From a virus, in the IMG/VR virus record IMGVR_UViG_3300048837_001192, positions 1 to 46,344 of that record: a stretch of DNA of 46,344 nucleotides. The stretch is one strand, 5' to 3'. This document shows, piece after piece, positions 31,425-38,883 of the stretch. Made by a program: the position numbers and the translations under genes. Numbering within the stretch: the first letter of the stretch is position 1; the number at the start of each line of letters is the position of its first letter. The notes under the pieces were generated by a model. It was not told the origin of the DNA, ran no database searches, and worked only from the letters and a program-made list of their open reading frames with translations.

Positions 31425-31997
31425 TCAATCCACATGTTTCCATCTTCGCTTCGCCACAATCCCTGCTATGTGGCTGCAATTCATTCCAAGGCTTTCGGCG
31501 ATCAGAGCCGTTGACTCTCCAGCGGCGCGCCGCTGGCGGATGTCTCGCACTTGTTCTTCCGTCAACTTCGCCATTCCGTGCGACTCGCCCCTGTGCGGCT
31601 GAATCTCGAAGTGCGTGCCATGCCGCCTTGCGTCAGCGATGTTCCCAGAGCGTGAGTCCCATCTCAGGTTCGCCAGCGCTGTATTGGTCCGGTCTCCATC
31701 CACATGGCACGCTTCAGCGGCTTCCGGCCTGGCCCCAACAAACGCTTCCAGCACCAATTGATGGACAAGTGCGGACTTGCGTTTGCCGTTCTTATTCAGC
31801 ACCACTAGCGGATAGCCGCTTGAAGCGATCCCGGGCTTGATTACCCGCGTGGGCAGGCTTTTGCTGCCGCTGTGCGGGTGCAGTATCCTGCGCGCCTCGC
31901 TACGGACGCGACCGAAACTGCTCACCGAATAGCAGCCCTCGTACCCAACGACGGGCTTCCAAATTTCACCGGGCAAGTCTTGAATGGCCTCAGCCAT
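31425..31997 (-). CDS. HNH homing endonuclease B (NUMOD4-HNH)
   Basis: A 190-residue homologue of the gene at 11712-12275. NUMOD4 (GEIWKPVVGYEGCYSVSS) is followed by an HNH core (ACHVDGDRTN...ANLRWD) and a C-terminal helix-turn-helix-like segment ending RWKHV. ATG 31997 has AAGGAG upstream. It sits between RusA and the acidic-tail gene in the early operon. Its leader hairpin matches that of copy A in layout. Confidence 0.9.
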   Translation of the reverse strand: MAEAIQDLPGEIWKPVVGYEGCYSVSSFGRVRSEARRILHPHSGSKSLPTRVIKPGIASSGYPLVVLNKNGKRKSALVHQLVLEAFVGARPEAAEACHVDGDRTNTALANLRWDSRSGNIADARRHGTHFEIQPHRGESHGMAKLTEEQVRDIRQRRAAGESTALIAESLGMNCSHIAGIVAKRRWKHVD

Positions 31998-32067
31998 GGC
32001 GTCTCCTTGCGACGTTGTGGTTAGAGCCTGCGCGGTGTTTCCAGCACCCGCAGGCTCGCTCATTCTA
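31998..32067 (-). promoter_or_regulatory. Promoter and hairpin leader of HNH gene B
   Basis: On the minus strand TAGAAT (32067-32062) is a -10-like box, followed by a hairpin in which GAGCCTGCG (32057-32049) pairs with CGCAGGCTC (32032-32024), with an inner GGTG/CACC stem. The ribosome site and ATG follow. The layout and flanks equal those upstream of HNH gene A. Confidence 0.6.
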
Positions 32068-32096
32068 GCTGTTGCTGCGTCGAGATTCGCCACTGT

Positions 32097-32654
32097 TTAC
32101 AACTCCAGCAGGGCCTTCTGGGCCGTGCTCGCCAAGCAGACCCGGATGGTGACTCCTGGCTCCTCTCCGGGTTTCGTCCATCGTTTGAAATCTGGAACCG
32201 CGCAAACAACTTTCCCCCCGTCGTCACAAATCGAACTGCCGAGGCATTGGCTGTCGTCCACGTACACCACGCCGGTCAGGGCGTCGCGGATGGCGCGCAC
32301 CAGCTTGTCCTGGTCGCTGCCAAGGCTGGGCCAGTCGAGGCCTGCGCCCGCGCGTTTCGCCCCGGTTTTCGTGACGGCCTCGCGGTCGAGCCGGAACTCG
32401 CAACCCAGCAGCAGGGCCTTGTCGCGGGGCACCGGCGCGCGCCCGTTCATGAACACCTGGGCGGCGGCGCGCACCTTCTTGCGCCAGGGCTTGAGCCGCT
32501 TGTCGTCTGGCTTGGTGACGACCTTGAGCGTGCGCGGGTCCACGAAGCTGCGCATACTGCCTTGCATGATCGGCTCACCGGCCACGTCGAACGTCAGCAC
32601 GCGGCCGGGGGCAAGCTCCGGCACACCGTTGATGATGCGGGTCAGAGTTGACAC
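32097..32654 (-). CDS. RusA-type Holliday-junction resolvase
   Basis: A 185-residue nuclease; GTG 32654 with GGAAGGGGG upstream is the best start. The C-terminal half carries SDQDKLVRAIRDALTGVVYVDDSQ-like residues (catalytic Asp set in D-x-D-K and DDSQ), typical of RusA, which cuts four-way junctions during recombination and packaging. Its start region contains one of the TTGAC-N2-GTCAA palindromes. It probably acts with RecT and the exonuclease. Confidence 0.85.
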   Translation of the reverse strand: MSTLTRIINGVPELAPGRVLTFDVAGEPIMQGSMRSFVDPRTLKVVTKPDDKRLKPWRKKVRAAAQVFMNGRAPVPRDKALLLGCEFRLDREAVTKTGAKRAGAGLDWPSLGSDQDKLVRAIRDALTGVVYVDDSQCLGSSICDDGGKVVCAVPDFKRWTKPGEEPGVTIRVCLASTAQKALLEL

Positions 32655-32659
32655 GTCAA
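32648..32659. promoter_or_regulatory. Palindrome TTGAC-AC-GTCAA at the RusA start
   Basis: A perfect inverted repeat that spans the stop of the upstream gene and the GTG of the resolvase gene. It matches the core at the CRISPR leader. Part of the sequence is forced by the stop codon and start codon, so chance is harder to exclude here. Confidence 0.35.
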
Positions 32660-32982
32660 GCCCCCTTCCCGTCGCGGTTTGCGGCCTTGATGTCGGCGCG
32701 GCAGGCATCCAGCGCCTCGAACAATTCCCTGTGTTCGGGCCAGGCGTCTGTATTGCATCCGTGCTCTGCGCTCGCGCGGTCGTCGAACTTGATGGCCGCA
32801 TTGGCCAGCGCCTCCAACTTCGCTACGTAAGCCCGCGCGCACGCCGTGCACAGACCGCTGACCATGTAGCGTGGCCGCTCACCCATGCCGCAGCGCTTGC
32901 AGGCCATGGCGGTGGTCGCGCCTGCCAGGCGGGATTTGAGCTTGGCGTTCTCGGCCTCCAGAGCCTCCATGCGCTTGTTCAT
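32656..32982 (-). CDS. Small coiled-coil zinc-finger-like protein
   Basis: A 108-residue protein. A short N-terminal coiled coil (EALEAENAKLKSRL) precedes two CxxC pairs (CKRC and CTAC), a likely zinc ribbon. Its ATG overlaps the upstream stop. DNA or RNA binding is likely; specific role unknown. Confidence 0.7.
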   Translation of the reverse strand: MNKRMEALEAENAKLKSRLAGATTAMACKRCGMGERPRYMVSGLCTACARAYVAKLEALANAAIKFDDRASAEHGCNTDAWPEHRELFEALDACRADIKAANRDGKGA

Positions 32983-33152
32983 ACCGTCCTCCGGTTCGCG
33001 CGGGCCTGCGCCCACTTCGCGTGCTCGCGTTCGCGTTTCTCGACGGCGGCCACGGCCGCCTTGACCTCGTCCAGCGTCGGCCTGCGCCGCTGCGGGTGCC
33101 CGGGCCGGCAGGCCAGCGGCAGGTCAAACCAGGTGATGACCGTGAGGCTCAT
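32979..33152 (-). CDS. 57-residue helical protein
   Basis: The ATG at 33152 overlaps the stop of the Gly-Tyr repeat gene, and its stop overlaps the next ATG. The product is a charged helix in its second half (EVKAAVAAVEKREREHAKWA). Unknown function; the coupling at both ends favours a real gene. Confidence 0.6.
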   Translation of the reverse strand: MSLTVITWFDLPLACRPGHPQRRRPTLDEVKAAVAAVEKREREHAKWAQARANRRTV

Positions 33153-33424
33153 GCGTCCCCGTACCCGTACCCGTACCCGTACCCGTCCCCGTCCCCGTAC
33201 CCGTACCCGTACCCGTACCCGGACCCGGACCCGTACCCGTCCCCGTTCCCGTACCCGTCCCCGTCCCCGTTCCCGTACCCGTACCCGTACCCGTCCCCGT
33301 CCCCGTCCCCGTACCCGTCCCCGTCCCCGTCCCCGTACCCGTACCCGTACCCGTACCCGTACCCGTACCCGTACCCGTACCCGGACCCGGACCCGGACCC
33401 GTAGTGGTCGGTTAGCTCGGCCAT
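33149..33424 (-). CDS. Gly-Tyr/Asp dipeptide-repeat protein
   Basis: A 91-residue protein, start at ATG 33424 (MAELTDHYG). Nearly all of it alternates Gly with Tyr, Asp, Ser or Asn, encoded by a hexanucleotide array. Variation is almost entirely at the non-Gly codon. Such sequences are disordered and can be adhesive or phase-separating. Overlap with neighbours on both ends argues for translation. No homologous domain is recognised. Confidence 0.6.
   Translation of the reverse strand: MAELTDHYGSGSGSGYGYGYGYGYGYGYGYGDGDGDGYGDGDGDGYGYGYGNGDGDGYGNGDGYGSGSGYGYGYGYGDGDGYGYGYGYGDA
33154..33403. repeat. Hexanucleotide tandem array (CCCGTA/CCCGTC/CCGGAC variants)
   Basis: About 40 copies of a six-base unit run through this segment, mostly CCCGTA and CCCGTC with a few CCGGAC and CCCGTT. 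All lengths are multiples of two codons, so frame is preserved when copies are gained or lost. The array is open in several frames on both strands. Confidence 0.95.
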
Positions 33425-33780
33425 TGGGATCGCTCCAGACTCGGGCGTGCAGCCGGTTCGACCGGAATGATCTCGCACGACTCCGTGATGTGGATGATAG
33501 GCACCGGCTCGCTCAGCCGCGTCCAGTCGCTCGACACGCCCTTTACGGCGACCTCGTTGAGTGTGTTCGCGCCGCGCCAGCGCCAGAGCCTGCGCGCGTC
33601 AGCCAGCGTGACGTTCTGGCCATCAGCGGCCACCAGCGTCCCGGTGTGCACGCCTGCGTTCCGACTGCGAACGATCACGAATTGGCCGGTTGCCGGATGC
33701 GGTTTGTTGTCCGGGCTTTGGCCCCCGAACATGGCCGCGAGCCGTTTGGCATCGCCGATTGTCAGGTTGTCGATATCCAT
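33412..33780 (-). CDS. DUF6948-like phage protein
   Basis: A 122-residue protein; the ATG at 33780 has AGGAG six bases upstream and is preferred over 33813. The core VIVRSRNAGVHTGTL...ADARRLWRWRGAN resembles the DUF6948 domain found in many phages. Function is unknown. A TTGAC-N2-GTCAA palindrome lies in its short leader. Confidence 0.75.
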   Translation of the reverse strand: MDIDNLTIGDAKRLAAMFGGQSPDNKPHPATGQFVIVRSRNAGVHTGTLVAADGQNVTLADARRLWRWRGANTLNEVAVKGVSSDWTRLSEPVPIIHITESCEIIPVEPAARPSLERSQWPS

Positions 33781-33794
33781 GCCTGTCTCCTGTG

Positions 33795-33806
33795 TTGACG
33801 TGTCAA
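33795..33806. promoter_or_regulatory. Palindrome TTGAC-GT-GTCAA in an operon gap
   Basis: The inverted repeat occupies the 29-bp gap between the DUF1376 gene stop (33810) and the DUF6948 gene start (33780), just ahead of its ribosome site. With flanks it reads GTGTTGAC on the left, as at the CRISPR leader. Confidence 0.45.
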
Positions 33807-33809
33807 TGT

Positions 33810-34616
33810 TCATCGCAACGCCCCGATCTCGGCCTCACGCCGCGCTCGCCACTCCTGGTACGTCTCGACATCACCCTCGTTGTCCGGCCCGTTGCCGGAT
33901 GCGAAGGCCTTTACCGTGTTCACCAGCACGCCGATCTTGTTGGCCACCGGCTGCCCACCCTTGCCGCGCCAGCGCCTGTGAGGCTTCATGCTCGCACGGT
34001 GCTCAAGGGCCTGGGTGACCTCGGGCCAGCCAAACTCCAAAGCCAACTCCGTGAGCTTTTGAAATTCCAAAGCCAAGCCGGCTTTCTCGCGGGCGTAACC
34101 GGACAGCCCGCGCGCGAGCTCGAGCTGCCAGTCGCCGGAAAGGGGGTTGGGGGATTCCAAATCCAAATCTTCTGGCTCTGGATTTGGCTTTGGCTCTGGC
34201 TTTGGATATGGCTTTGGATGCTGTAGCACAGGGCTAGCTGTGCTAGGCTGGGAATCCGCTTGTCTGGCGGCTTTGGCGAGACCCCCCTTCCGACCTGCCT
34301 CAATCTTGCTAGCTTTTTGCTTGGCCACGCGACGAAATTCTTTCATCAGCCGGGGCTGCACCCAGCGACCATTTTTCAACCGTTTCCAAGGGCGCATCAC
34401 GCGGCTTTTTGCACGGTTCCATTGTGCGTTTGACAGGCCAGCCAGTCGGGCAAGCTCGGTGTCGTCGTCGGGCACGGTGCATGCCGGTGTGGCGACCCAT
34501 GCCGCGCACAGCAGGCGGACGTAGGCGCCGAACTCCATGGTGTCCATGACGCGGACCAGGTCGTCACCCATGAGGTCTTTGGGGTACATCGGGAAATATG
34601 GGGGCTTCTCAGCCAT
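33810..34616 (-). CDS. DUF1376-type replication-like protein
   Basis: A 268-residue protein. The N-terminus (YFPMYPKDLMGDDLVRVM...YVRLLCAAW) matches DUF1376 (YdaU-like), winged-helix proteins in phage replication modules. A Pro-Lys/Glu linker (HPKPYPKPEPKPNPEPE) at about residues 132-148, itself encoded by hexamer repeats, separates a C-terminal helical part. Located next to the helicase gene, it may load it at the origin. Confidence 0.8.
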   Translation of the reverse strand: MAEKPPYFPMYPKDLMGDDLVRVMDTMEFGAYVRLLCAAWVATPACTVPDDDTELARLAGLSNAQWNRAKSRVMRPWKRLKNGRWVQPRLMKEFRRVAKQKASKIEAGRKGGLAKAARQADSQPSTASPVLQHPKPYPKPEPKPNPEPEDLDLESPNPLSGDWQLELARGLSGYAREKAGLALEFQKLTELALEFGWPEVTQALEHRASMKPHRRWRGKGGQPVANKIGVLVNTVKAFASGNGPDNEGDVETYQEWRARREAEIGALR

Positions 34617-34719
34617 TGGCCGGCCTCGCGTTCTCTGGTGTCTGCACAGTGCGGCAGCCGGGGCACTCGCCGCCGGCGTGCACGTCGTAAAGCTTCGCGG
34701 TCTTGCGCCAGTCAGGCAT
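34609..34719 (-). CDS. 36-residue CPGC-containing peptide
   Basis: The ATG at 34719 overlaps the helicase stop, and its stop overlaps the next ATG. The peptide has one CPGC motif. Small CxxC peptides of this sort are common in phage early operons. Function unknown. Confidence 0.5.
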   Translation of the reverse strand: MPDWRKTAKLYDVHAGGECPGCRTVQTPENARPANG

Positions 34720-36451
34720 TCACAACCTCCAGCTTTCCCTTTCGCTCAAGCCAGTTCATGGCGAGGCTGCGGATGTGGTCCTTGTCCACCTGCATCATCT
34801 CGACCGCGGGCGCGTCCGGGTTGATCAGCCGCTCGCCCTGGTCGCGCTTGATGCCAAGGGTCTGGACCATGACCGGGTCGCTGCCGTCGTCGGTGTGCGG
34901 GAAGTAGAACAGCACGCGGTGCTGCTGGCCGTCGCGGGCAAGGCGCCCCATGAACTGCTTGTGGGCGGTCCACGACCAGTCGAGCTCGGCGAACACCCCG
35001 ATGTGGCTGGCGTACTGCAGGCCGTCGAGGCCTTCGCCGCTGCGGTTGCTGAGCAGCAACACCTGCGCACCGCCCTTGCAGAACTCGGCCTTGGCCGCTT
35101 CCTTCTGCGCAGGCGACTCGCTGCCGCTGTAACGCACGCAGCGGATGCCCTGCAGGCGGTTCTCCAGGATGGTGTAGACCTCGCGGTGCCAGACGCCGAC
35201 AACCACCTTCTCGCCCGACTCGACGATCATGCGCACCAGCTCGGCGACGTAAGGCGCCTTGGCGATGCCGGTGGCCTGGCGCAGTCGCCAGTCGAGGTCG
35301 CTGGCGGCCTGCATCTTTTCGCCGCGGCGGGACTCGCCCTCGCGCAGGATCAGGCGGGCCAGTTCCTCGGCGGCGTCGTTGACGGCCTCGAGCGCCGCCG
35401 GGTCGCTGTCCACCTCGAAGGGGATCACCTCGGGCTCGTGCACAGGCAGCCCGCAGTCGCGCGCCGTGCGGCGCAGCATCAGGCCGGCGTTCTTGAGCCA
35501 CGAGACGAAGGCCTCGGGGCTCTTCAGGGGCGGCTCACCGTTGCCGCAGGACTCCTTGCACCACTCGCGCTTGAACTCCTCGCGGCTGCCGATGTGCTTG
35601 TGTAGGCCCAGCACGGTCAGCACGTTGTACATCTCACCGCCGTAGTTGCGGATCGGCGTGTTGCTCATGCCGAGGATCGGGCGCTGGCCACGCGCGAGCA
35701 GGCAGGCGGCGTCGTACTTCAGCGAGGTCTTCTCGCCGGTGCCGCGACTGGAAAGGTTGTGGACTTCATCGTAGACGATCGCGTTGGCCCACTCGCCCAG
35801 GAAGGGCGCCCAGCCGGCCAGCTTGTGGTAGTTCAGGACCAGAACGTGGCAGCGCTCGCCGGTGCGCGTGCCGCGCAGCTCGAGGCCGTTGGCGAACTGG
35901 GGCAGCTTGTACGGCTTGCCCTTTCGCGCGATGTGCACGTTCAGCCAGGGCGCGAACTCGGCGAACTTGGCCTTCCACTGGCGCTGGATGTGCGTCGGGA
36001 CCACCACGGCCGCGGGCGTGAGCCCCTGCGCGATCCCCCCGATTGCCTGCACCGTCTTACCCACGCCCAGGTCGTCGGCGCACAGGCAGCGCGCGTTGAG
36101 CTGCCAGAAGCCGACCGCAGTCTCCTGGTACGGGCGCAGGGGCTTTTCCAGCGCGCGCGCGGGCGCGACCTTGCGGGCGCCGCTGAGCAGCGCGTGAGTG
36201 TCCTCGACGCGCTTCAGCGCCTCCGAAGCGGCGGAGGCCATGAAGCGGCGCTCGCGCTCGTCCATCTCGAGCGGGAAGCGCTCCATGAACCACATCAGGT
36301 CCACAGCGATCTCGCCTGTGTGGGTGACGCGCACCTGCTCCGCGCGGACGTAGCTGCCGCTGAACAAGCGCTTGGCGCGGATCATCACATGGGGCTCGGC
36401 GTCGATCACCCAGGTGCCGCTCTGCATCCAGATTTTGCCTACAGTGCGCAT
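34712..36451 (-). CDS. SNF2-type DEAD-like helicase
   Basis: A 579-residue superfamily 2 helicase from ATG 36451. Walker A is DDLGVGKT (126-133), motif II DEVH (228-231) and motif VI QFMGRLARDGQQHRV near residue 495. The N-terminal 100 residues are family-variable. Such phage helicases remodel replication or recombination intermediates. It overlaps the nuclease gene by 13 bp. Confidence 0.9.
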   Translation of the reverse strand: MRTVGKIWMQSGTWVIDAEPHVMIRAKRLFSGSYVRAEQVRVTHTGEIAVDLMWFMERFPLEMDERERRFMASAASEALKRVEDTHALLSGARKVAPARALEKPLRPYQETAVGFWQLNARCLCADDLGVGKTVQAIGGIAQGLTPAAVVVPTHIQRQWKAKFAEFAPWLNVHIARKGKPYKLPQFANGLELRGTRTGERCHVLVLNYHKLAGWAPFLGEWANAIVYDEVHNLSSRGTGEKTSLKYDAACLLARGQRPILGMSNTPIRNYGGEMYNVLTVLGLHKHIGSREEFKREWCKESCGNGEPPLKSPEAFVSWLKNAGLMLRRTARDCGLPVHEPEVIPFEVDSDPAALEAVNDAAEELARLILREGESRRGEKMQAASDLDWRLRQATGIAKAPYVAELVRMIVESGEKVVVGVWHREVYTILENRLQGIRCVRYSGSESPAQKEAAKAEFCKGGAQVLLLSNRSGEGLDGLQYASHIGVFAELDWSWTAHKQFMGRLARDGQQHRVLFYFPHTDDGSDPVMVQTLGIKRDQGERLINPDAPAVEMMQVDKDHIRSLAMNWLERKGKLEVVNA

Positions 36452-36783
36452 ACCCTCACCACGTGGACAGGCTTGCCATGGAGGCTCTGCGGCATGACGT
36501 GCTTCGCGCAGGCGGTGACGAGGATGATTTCCTCGACCCACTCCAGCTCCGCGTAACGCTTCAATTGACGACGCACCTCGTTGGTCGAGCCATCCACCTT
36601 CAGCTCGATCGCGACAGAGCCGTGGGCGAAGTCGATGCGCCCCTTCCCGGTCTGGACCTCGCGCCGGTGGCCACCGCCGAACAACAGGAACAGCAGCTCA
36701 TCCACGGCCTTCTGCAGCCCGGCTTCATCCCGGAACCGGAACCGCGTGGCACGCAGGGCCTTGAGAATCACAGCGGCGCTCAT
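36439..36783 (-). CDS. PD-(D/E)XK (VRR-NUC-like) nuclease
   Basis: A 114-residue single-domain nuclease. Asp51 in GRIDF and Glu60-x-Lys62 in AIELKV form the PD-(D/E)XK metal site; the size suits VRR-NUC domains. Directly before the helicase gene, so it probably acts with it on branched DNA. Confidence 0.8.
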   Translation of the reverse strand: MSAAVILKALRATRFRFRDEAGLQKAVDELLFLLFGGGHRREVQTGKGRIDFAHGSVAIELKVDGSTNEVRRQLKRYAELEWVEEIILVTACAKHVMPQSLHGKPVHVVRVCAL

Positions 36784-37040
36784 GCAACCTCCACGTTTGC
36801 CCGCACCAGAGCCTCAACCACGTGCGGACAGACACTGTTACCGATGCGCGCGACCTGTGATGTTTTCGTGCCGGTCAGGATGTAGTCGTCGGGGAAGCCT
36901 TGGCAGCGGGCCAGTTCGCGCGGGGTCAGCTCGCGCATGCCGATGTCCACGATCTGCCAGTCCTCGCCGTGGATCGTCACCAGCCCCAGCCGCTCCTTGG
37001 CCGCGACTCTGCGCCGCTGGATGGTTGCGGTGTTGCTCAT
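36780..37040 (-). CDS. C-terminal fragment of a C5-cytosine methyltransferase
   Basis: An 86-residue protein from ATG 37040. It contains RELTPRELARCQGFPDDY and ARIGNSVCPHV, the conserved motif IX-X end of C5-cytosine methyltransferases. The SAM-binding motif I and catalytic PC motif IV are absent, and no companion gene supplies them. It starts by ATGA coupling with the DUF3850 gene, so it is expressed as a stand-alone small protein rather than an obvious frameshifted remnant. Confidence 0.75.
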   Translation of the reverse strand: MSNTATIQRRRVAAKERLGLVTIHGEDWQIVDIGMRELTPRELARCQGFPDDYILTGTKTSQVARIGNSVCPHVVEALVRANVEVA

Positions 37041-37348
37041 GCCTTCACCTCGTAGGTCTGGGGCGGCAGGTTCTGCGGCTCGGCGTAGTTCACGAGCTCG
37101 ATGATTCGGATGCCGAACACCACCAGCCCCTTTGGCAGGCCCCAAGCGTCGCGGCTGAAGACGGTGATCTCGGCGACGATGGCGGCGCCGGTGAAGCCGA
37201 GGCTGTGGCTCCACTCACGCAGGACCACGGTGTCGCCGACCTCGAAGGGCGCGGGGCGATCCTCCTGGCGGATCTCGTAGAGCTTGTCGCCCCGCCATGT
37301 AGCGCGGAACACGCCGGTCTGCGTCTTGAGGTGGTGGGCGTTAGCCAC
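37037..37348 (-). CDS. DUF3850 (ASCH-like) protein
   Basis: About 103 residues; GTG 37348 is preferred. HHLKTQTGVFRATWRGDKLYEIR...GDTVVLREW matches DUF3850, an ASCH/PUA-like fold that binds RNA or modified bases. Role in phages is unknown. It overlaps neighbours at both ends. Confidence 0.8.
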   Translation of the reverse strand: MANAHHLKTQTGVFRATWRGDKLYEIRQEDRPAPFEVGDTVVLREWSHSLGFTGAAIVAEITVFSRDAWGLPKGLVVFGIRIIELVNYAEPQNLPPQTYEVKA

Positions 37349-37511
37349 GGGCGGCCTCACCGTTCGCGGCGCTCAGCAACTCGCCGATCTCCTGGCCCGC
37401 CTCGATATACGTGCGGCCGTGGTTGGCGATGAACAGCGGCTCCTGCATCAGGCTCATGTCCAGAGCCATGTCGAGGGCGGCCACAAGCTGCTCGTAGGTC
37501 GGCTTGCTCAT
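37341..37511 (-). CDS. Small hypothetical protein
   Basis: A 56-residue mostly helical protein from ATG 37511, overlapping the DUF5131 gene stop by 4 bp. No family is recognised. Confidence 0.6.
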   Translation of the reverse strand: MSKPTYEQLVAALDMALDMSLMQEPLFIANHGRTYIEAGQEIGELLSAANGEAARG

Positions 37512-38590
37512 GACTTGGCCCCCGGAAACTGGCGCACGCGGAGATCTTCTGGCCATTCAGACGGGTCGCCGCCCTTGCGGTCGTTGAGATTCAGCGGCTC
37601 ACGGACTCTGGTGTCTTCGCGGCCGTCGCCGCCACAGTCGGGGCAGGTGCTGTAGCCGTCGCCGTGGATGCACTCTTCTTGGCCGTAGCACATGTCGTCG
37701 GGGCATGTGACAATCTCCCCGCGACCACCGCAGCGTTGGCAGGTGTCGTCGTCACAGGCGTAGTTCTCGACAAGCTCGTAGGGCTTCGCGCCGAGCTGCT
37801 TGACGAACACGCGCACGTCCGCAGCCTTGCACTGCTCCACGATGCCGCGAATCCACGCCACGTCGCACGGGCGGGCGTTCGGGCCGCTCTCGCCACCGGT
37901 AATTACCCAGTCGAGGCCGCCGCTCAGGCATACGTCGCAATTGCCGTCCTTGTCGCAGCGGCATTCCAGCCAAGGCGTCAGATCCACCGCCTCAAGCAGC
38001 GGCTCAATGGACAGGAACCGCACCGCCGCAGGCGCGGCGCGCAGGTGTCGGACGCCCTCCAGGTCCTTGCGGCACGCCACGCTGTAGCCAAGCCAGAGGT
38101 TCGGGTACGGCGGGTTGGCATAGTCTGGGTCGCCGCGCAGCGAGTAGCCCTGGTATTCCTCACAGAGCCACTCCCGCGCTACATCTGGCCGCTTGGTCAG
38201 CAGCAGCCAGTCTAGATGCGGCGTCTCGCGGATCAGGGCAAACAGGTCGTTGCGCCATTCGTCGAGGTCCCCACGGTCCTCGAACACGTCGGCAAGGGAC
38301 GCGCAGAACACGCGCGGGCGCTTGCAGCCGTTCGCGCACCACTCGCATTCACGGCCACCAGCGCCAGCAGCGCCGCAGTTGCATTGGGCCTGACGGTTCC
38401 ACTTGCGGACCTTGTTCCAGCTCGCCTCAGACGTGCGCGTGCGGGCCTTGCCCGGGCCCCATTCGTCCTTGCCAAAGCGCATGCGCTGCGCCTCGGCGTA
38501 GCAGTTGGCGCAGCCGGGCGCGACCTTCGTGCAACCGATCCACGGGTTGAATGTGTGGTCGCACCACTCGATGTTGCTGTTCTCACTCAT
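37508..38590 (-). CDS. DUF5131 (phage Gp37/Gp68) protein
   Basis: A 360-residue protein. The start SNIEWCDHTFNPWIGCTKVA followed by PGCANCYAE is the signature of the DUF5131 phage Gp37/Gp68 family, whose three-Cys motif resembles iron-sulfur or radical-SAM sites. Further Cys clusters lie near residues 75-95 and 260-325. The enzymatic reaction is not established. It is coupled to the genes on both sides. Confidence 0.88.
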   Translation of the reverse strand: MSENSNIEWCDHTFNPWIGCTKVAPGCANCYAEAQRMRFGKDEWGPGKARTRTSEASWNKVRKWNRQAQCNCGAAGAGGRECEWCANGCKRPRVFCASLADVFEDRGDLDEWRNDLFALIRETPHLDWLLLTKRPDVAREWLCEEYQGYSLRGDPDYANPPYPNLWLGYSVACRKDLEGVRHLRAAPAAVRFLSIEPLLEAVDLTPWLECRCDKDGNCDVCLSGGLDWVITGGESGPNARPCDVAWIRGIVEQCKAADVRVFVKQLGAKPYELVENYACDDDTCQRCGGRGEIVTCPDDMCYGQEECIHGDGYSTCPDCGGDGREDTRVREPLNLNDRKGGDPSEWPEDLRVRQFPGAKS

Positions 38591-38748
38591 GCCAGCCTCA
38601 CTTCCTGGTTGAAGCCGGTGTCCTGTTCATGCCAGCCGCGGGTCTGCTGCTGGTGCGCGGCGAAGGCCTTGTACGCCTCGATCTCGGCCTGGTTCCCCGC
38701 GAGCTTGCGCCTGCGCCTCTCGCCCGATACCTGTCTCACCTTGACCAC
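38587..38748 (-). CDS. 53-residue basic peptide
   Basis: GTG 38748 has AGGAG six bases upstream; the stop overlaps the DUF5131 ATG. The product is Arg-rich near the start (GERRRRKLAG) and helical. Unknown; probably real from the ribosome site and coupling. Confidence 0.5.
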   Translation of the reverse strand: MVKVRQVSGERRRRKLAGNQAEIEAYKAFAAHQQQTRGWHEQDTGFNQEVRLA

Positions 38749-38883
38749 CTGCTTCTCCTGTGCGCTGGTTGCCGGTCTCTCCCGGCTGTCACGCCTGGTG
38801 CGGTTGGTTACCCTTCCGCGTGCCGGACCCGTGGTTGTGTCACGGGCGACCGGCTTTGTGACTGCGGCGTTCCAGCCAGCTCC
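38749..38883. other. Intergenic gap
   Basis: 135 bp between the SMC-like gene and the small basic peptide gene, without a convincing gene. A short CCCGTG/CACGGG inverted repeat is present, but no T run or promoter boxes stand out. Confidence 0.5.

Noticed and set aside
31984-33798. 604-residue plus-strand frame with long Arg-Thr repeats
   Set aside because: It reads the hexamer array and several minus-strand genes in antisense; no ribosome site.
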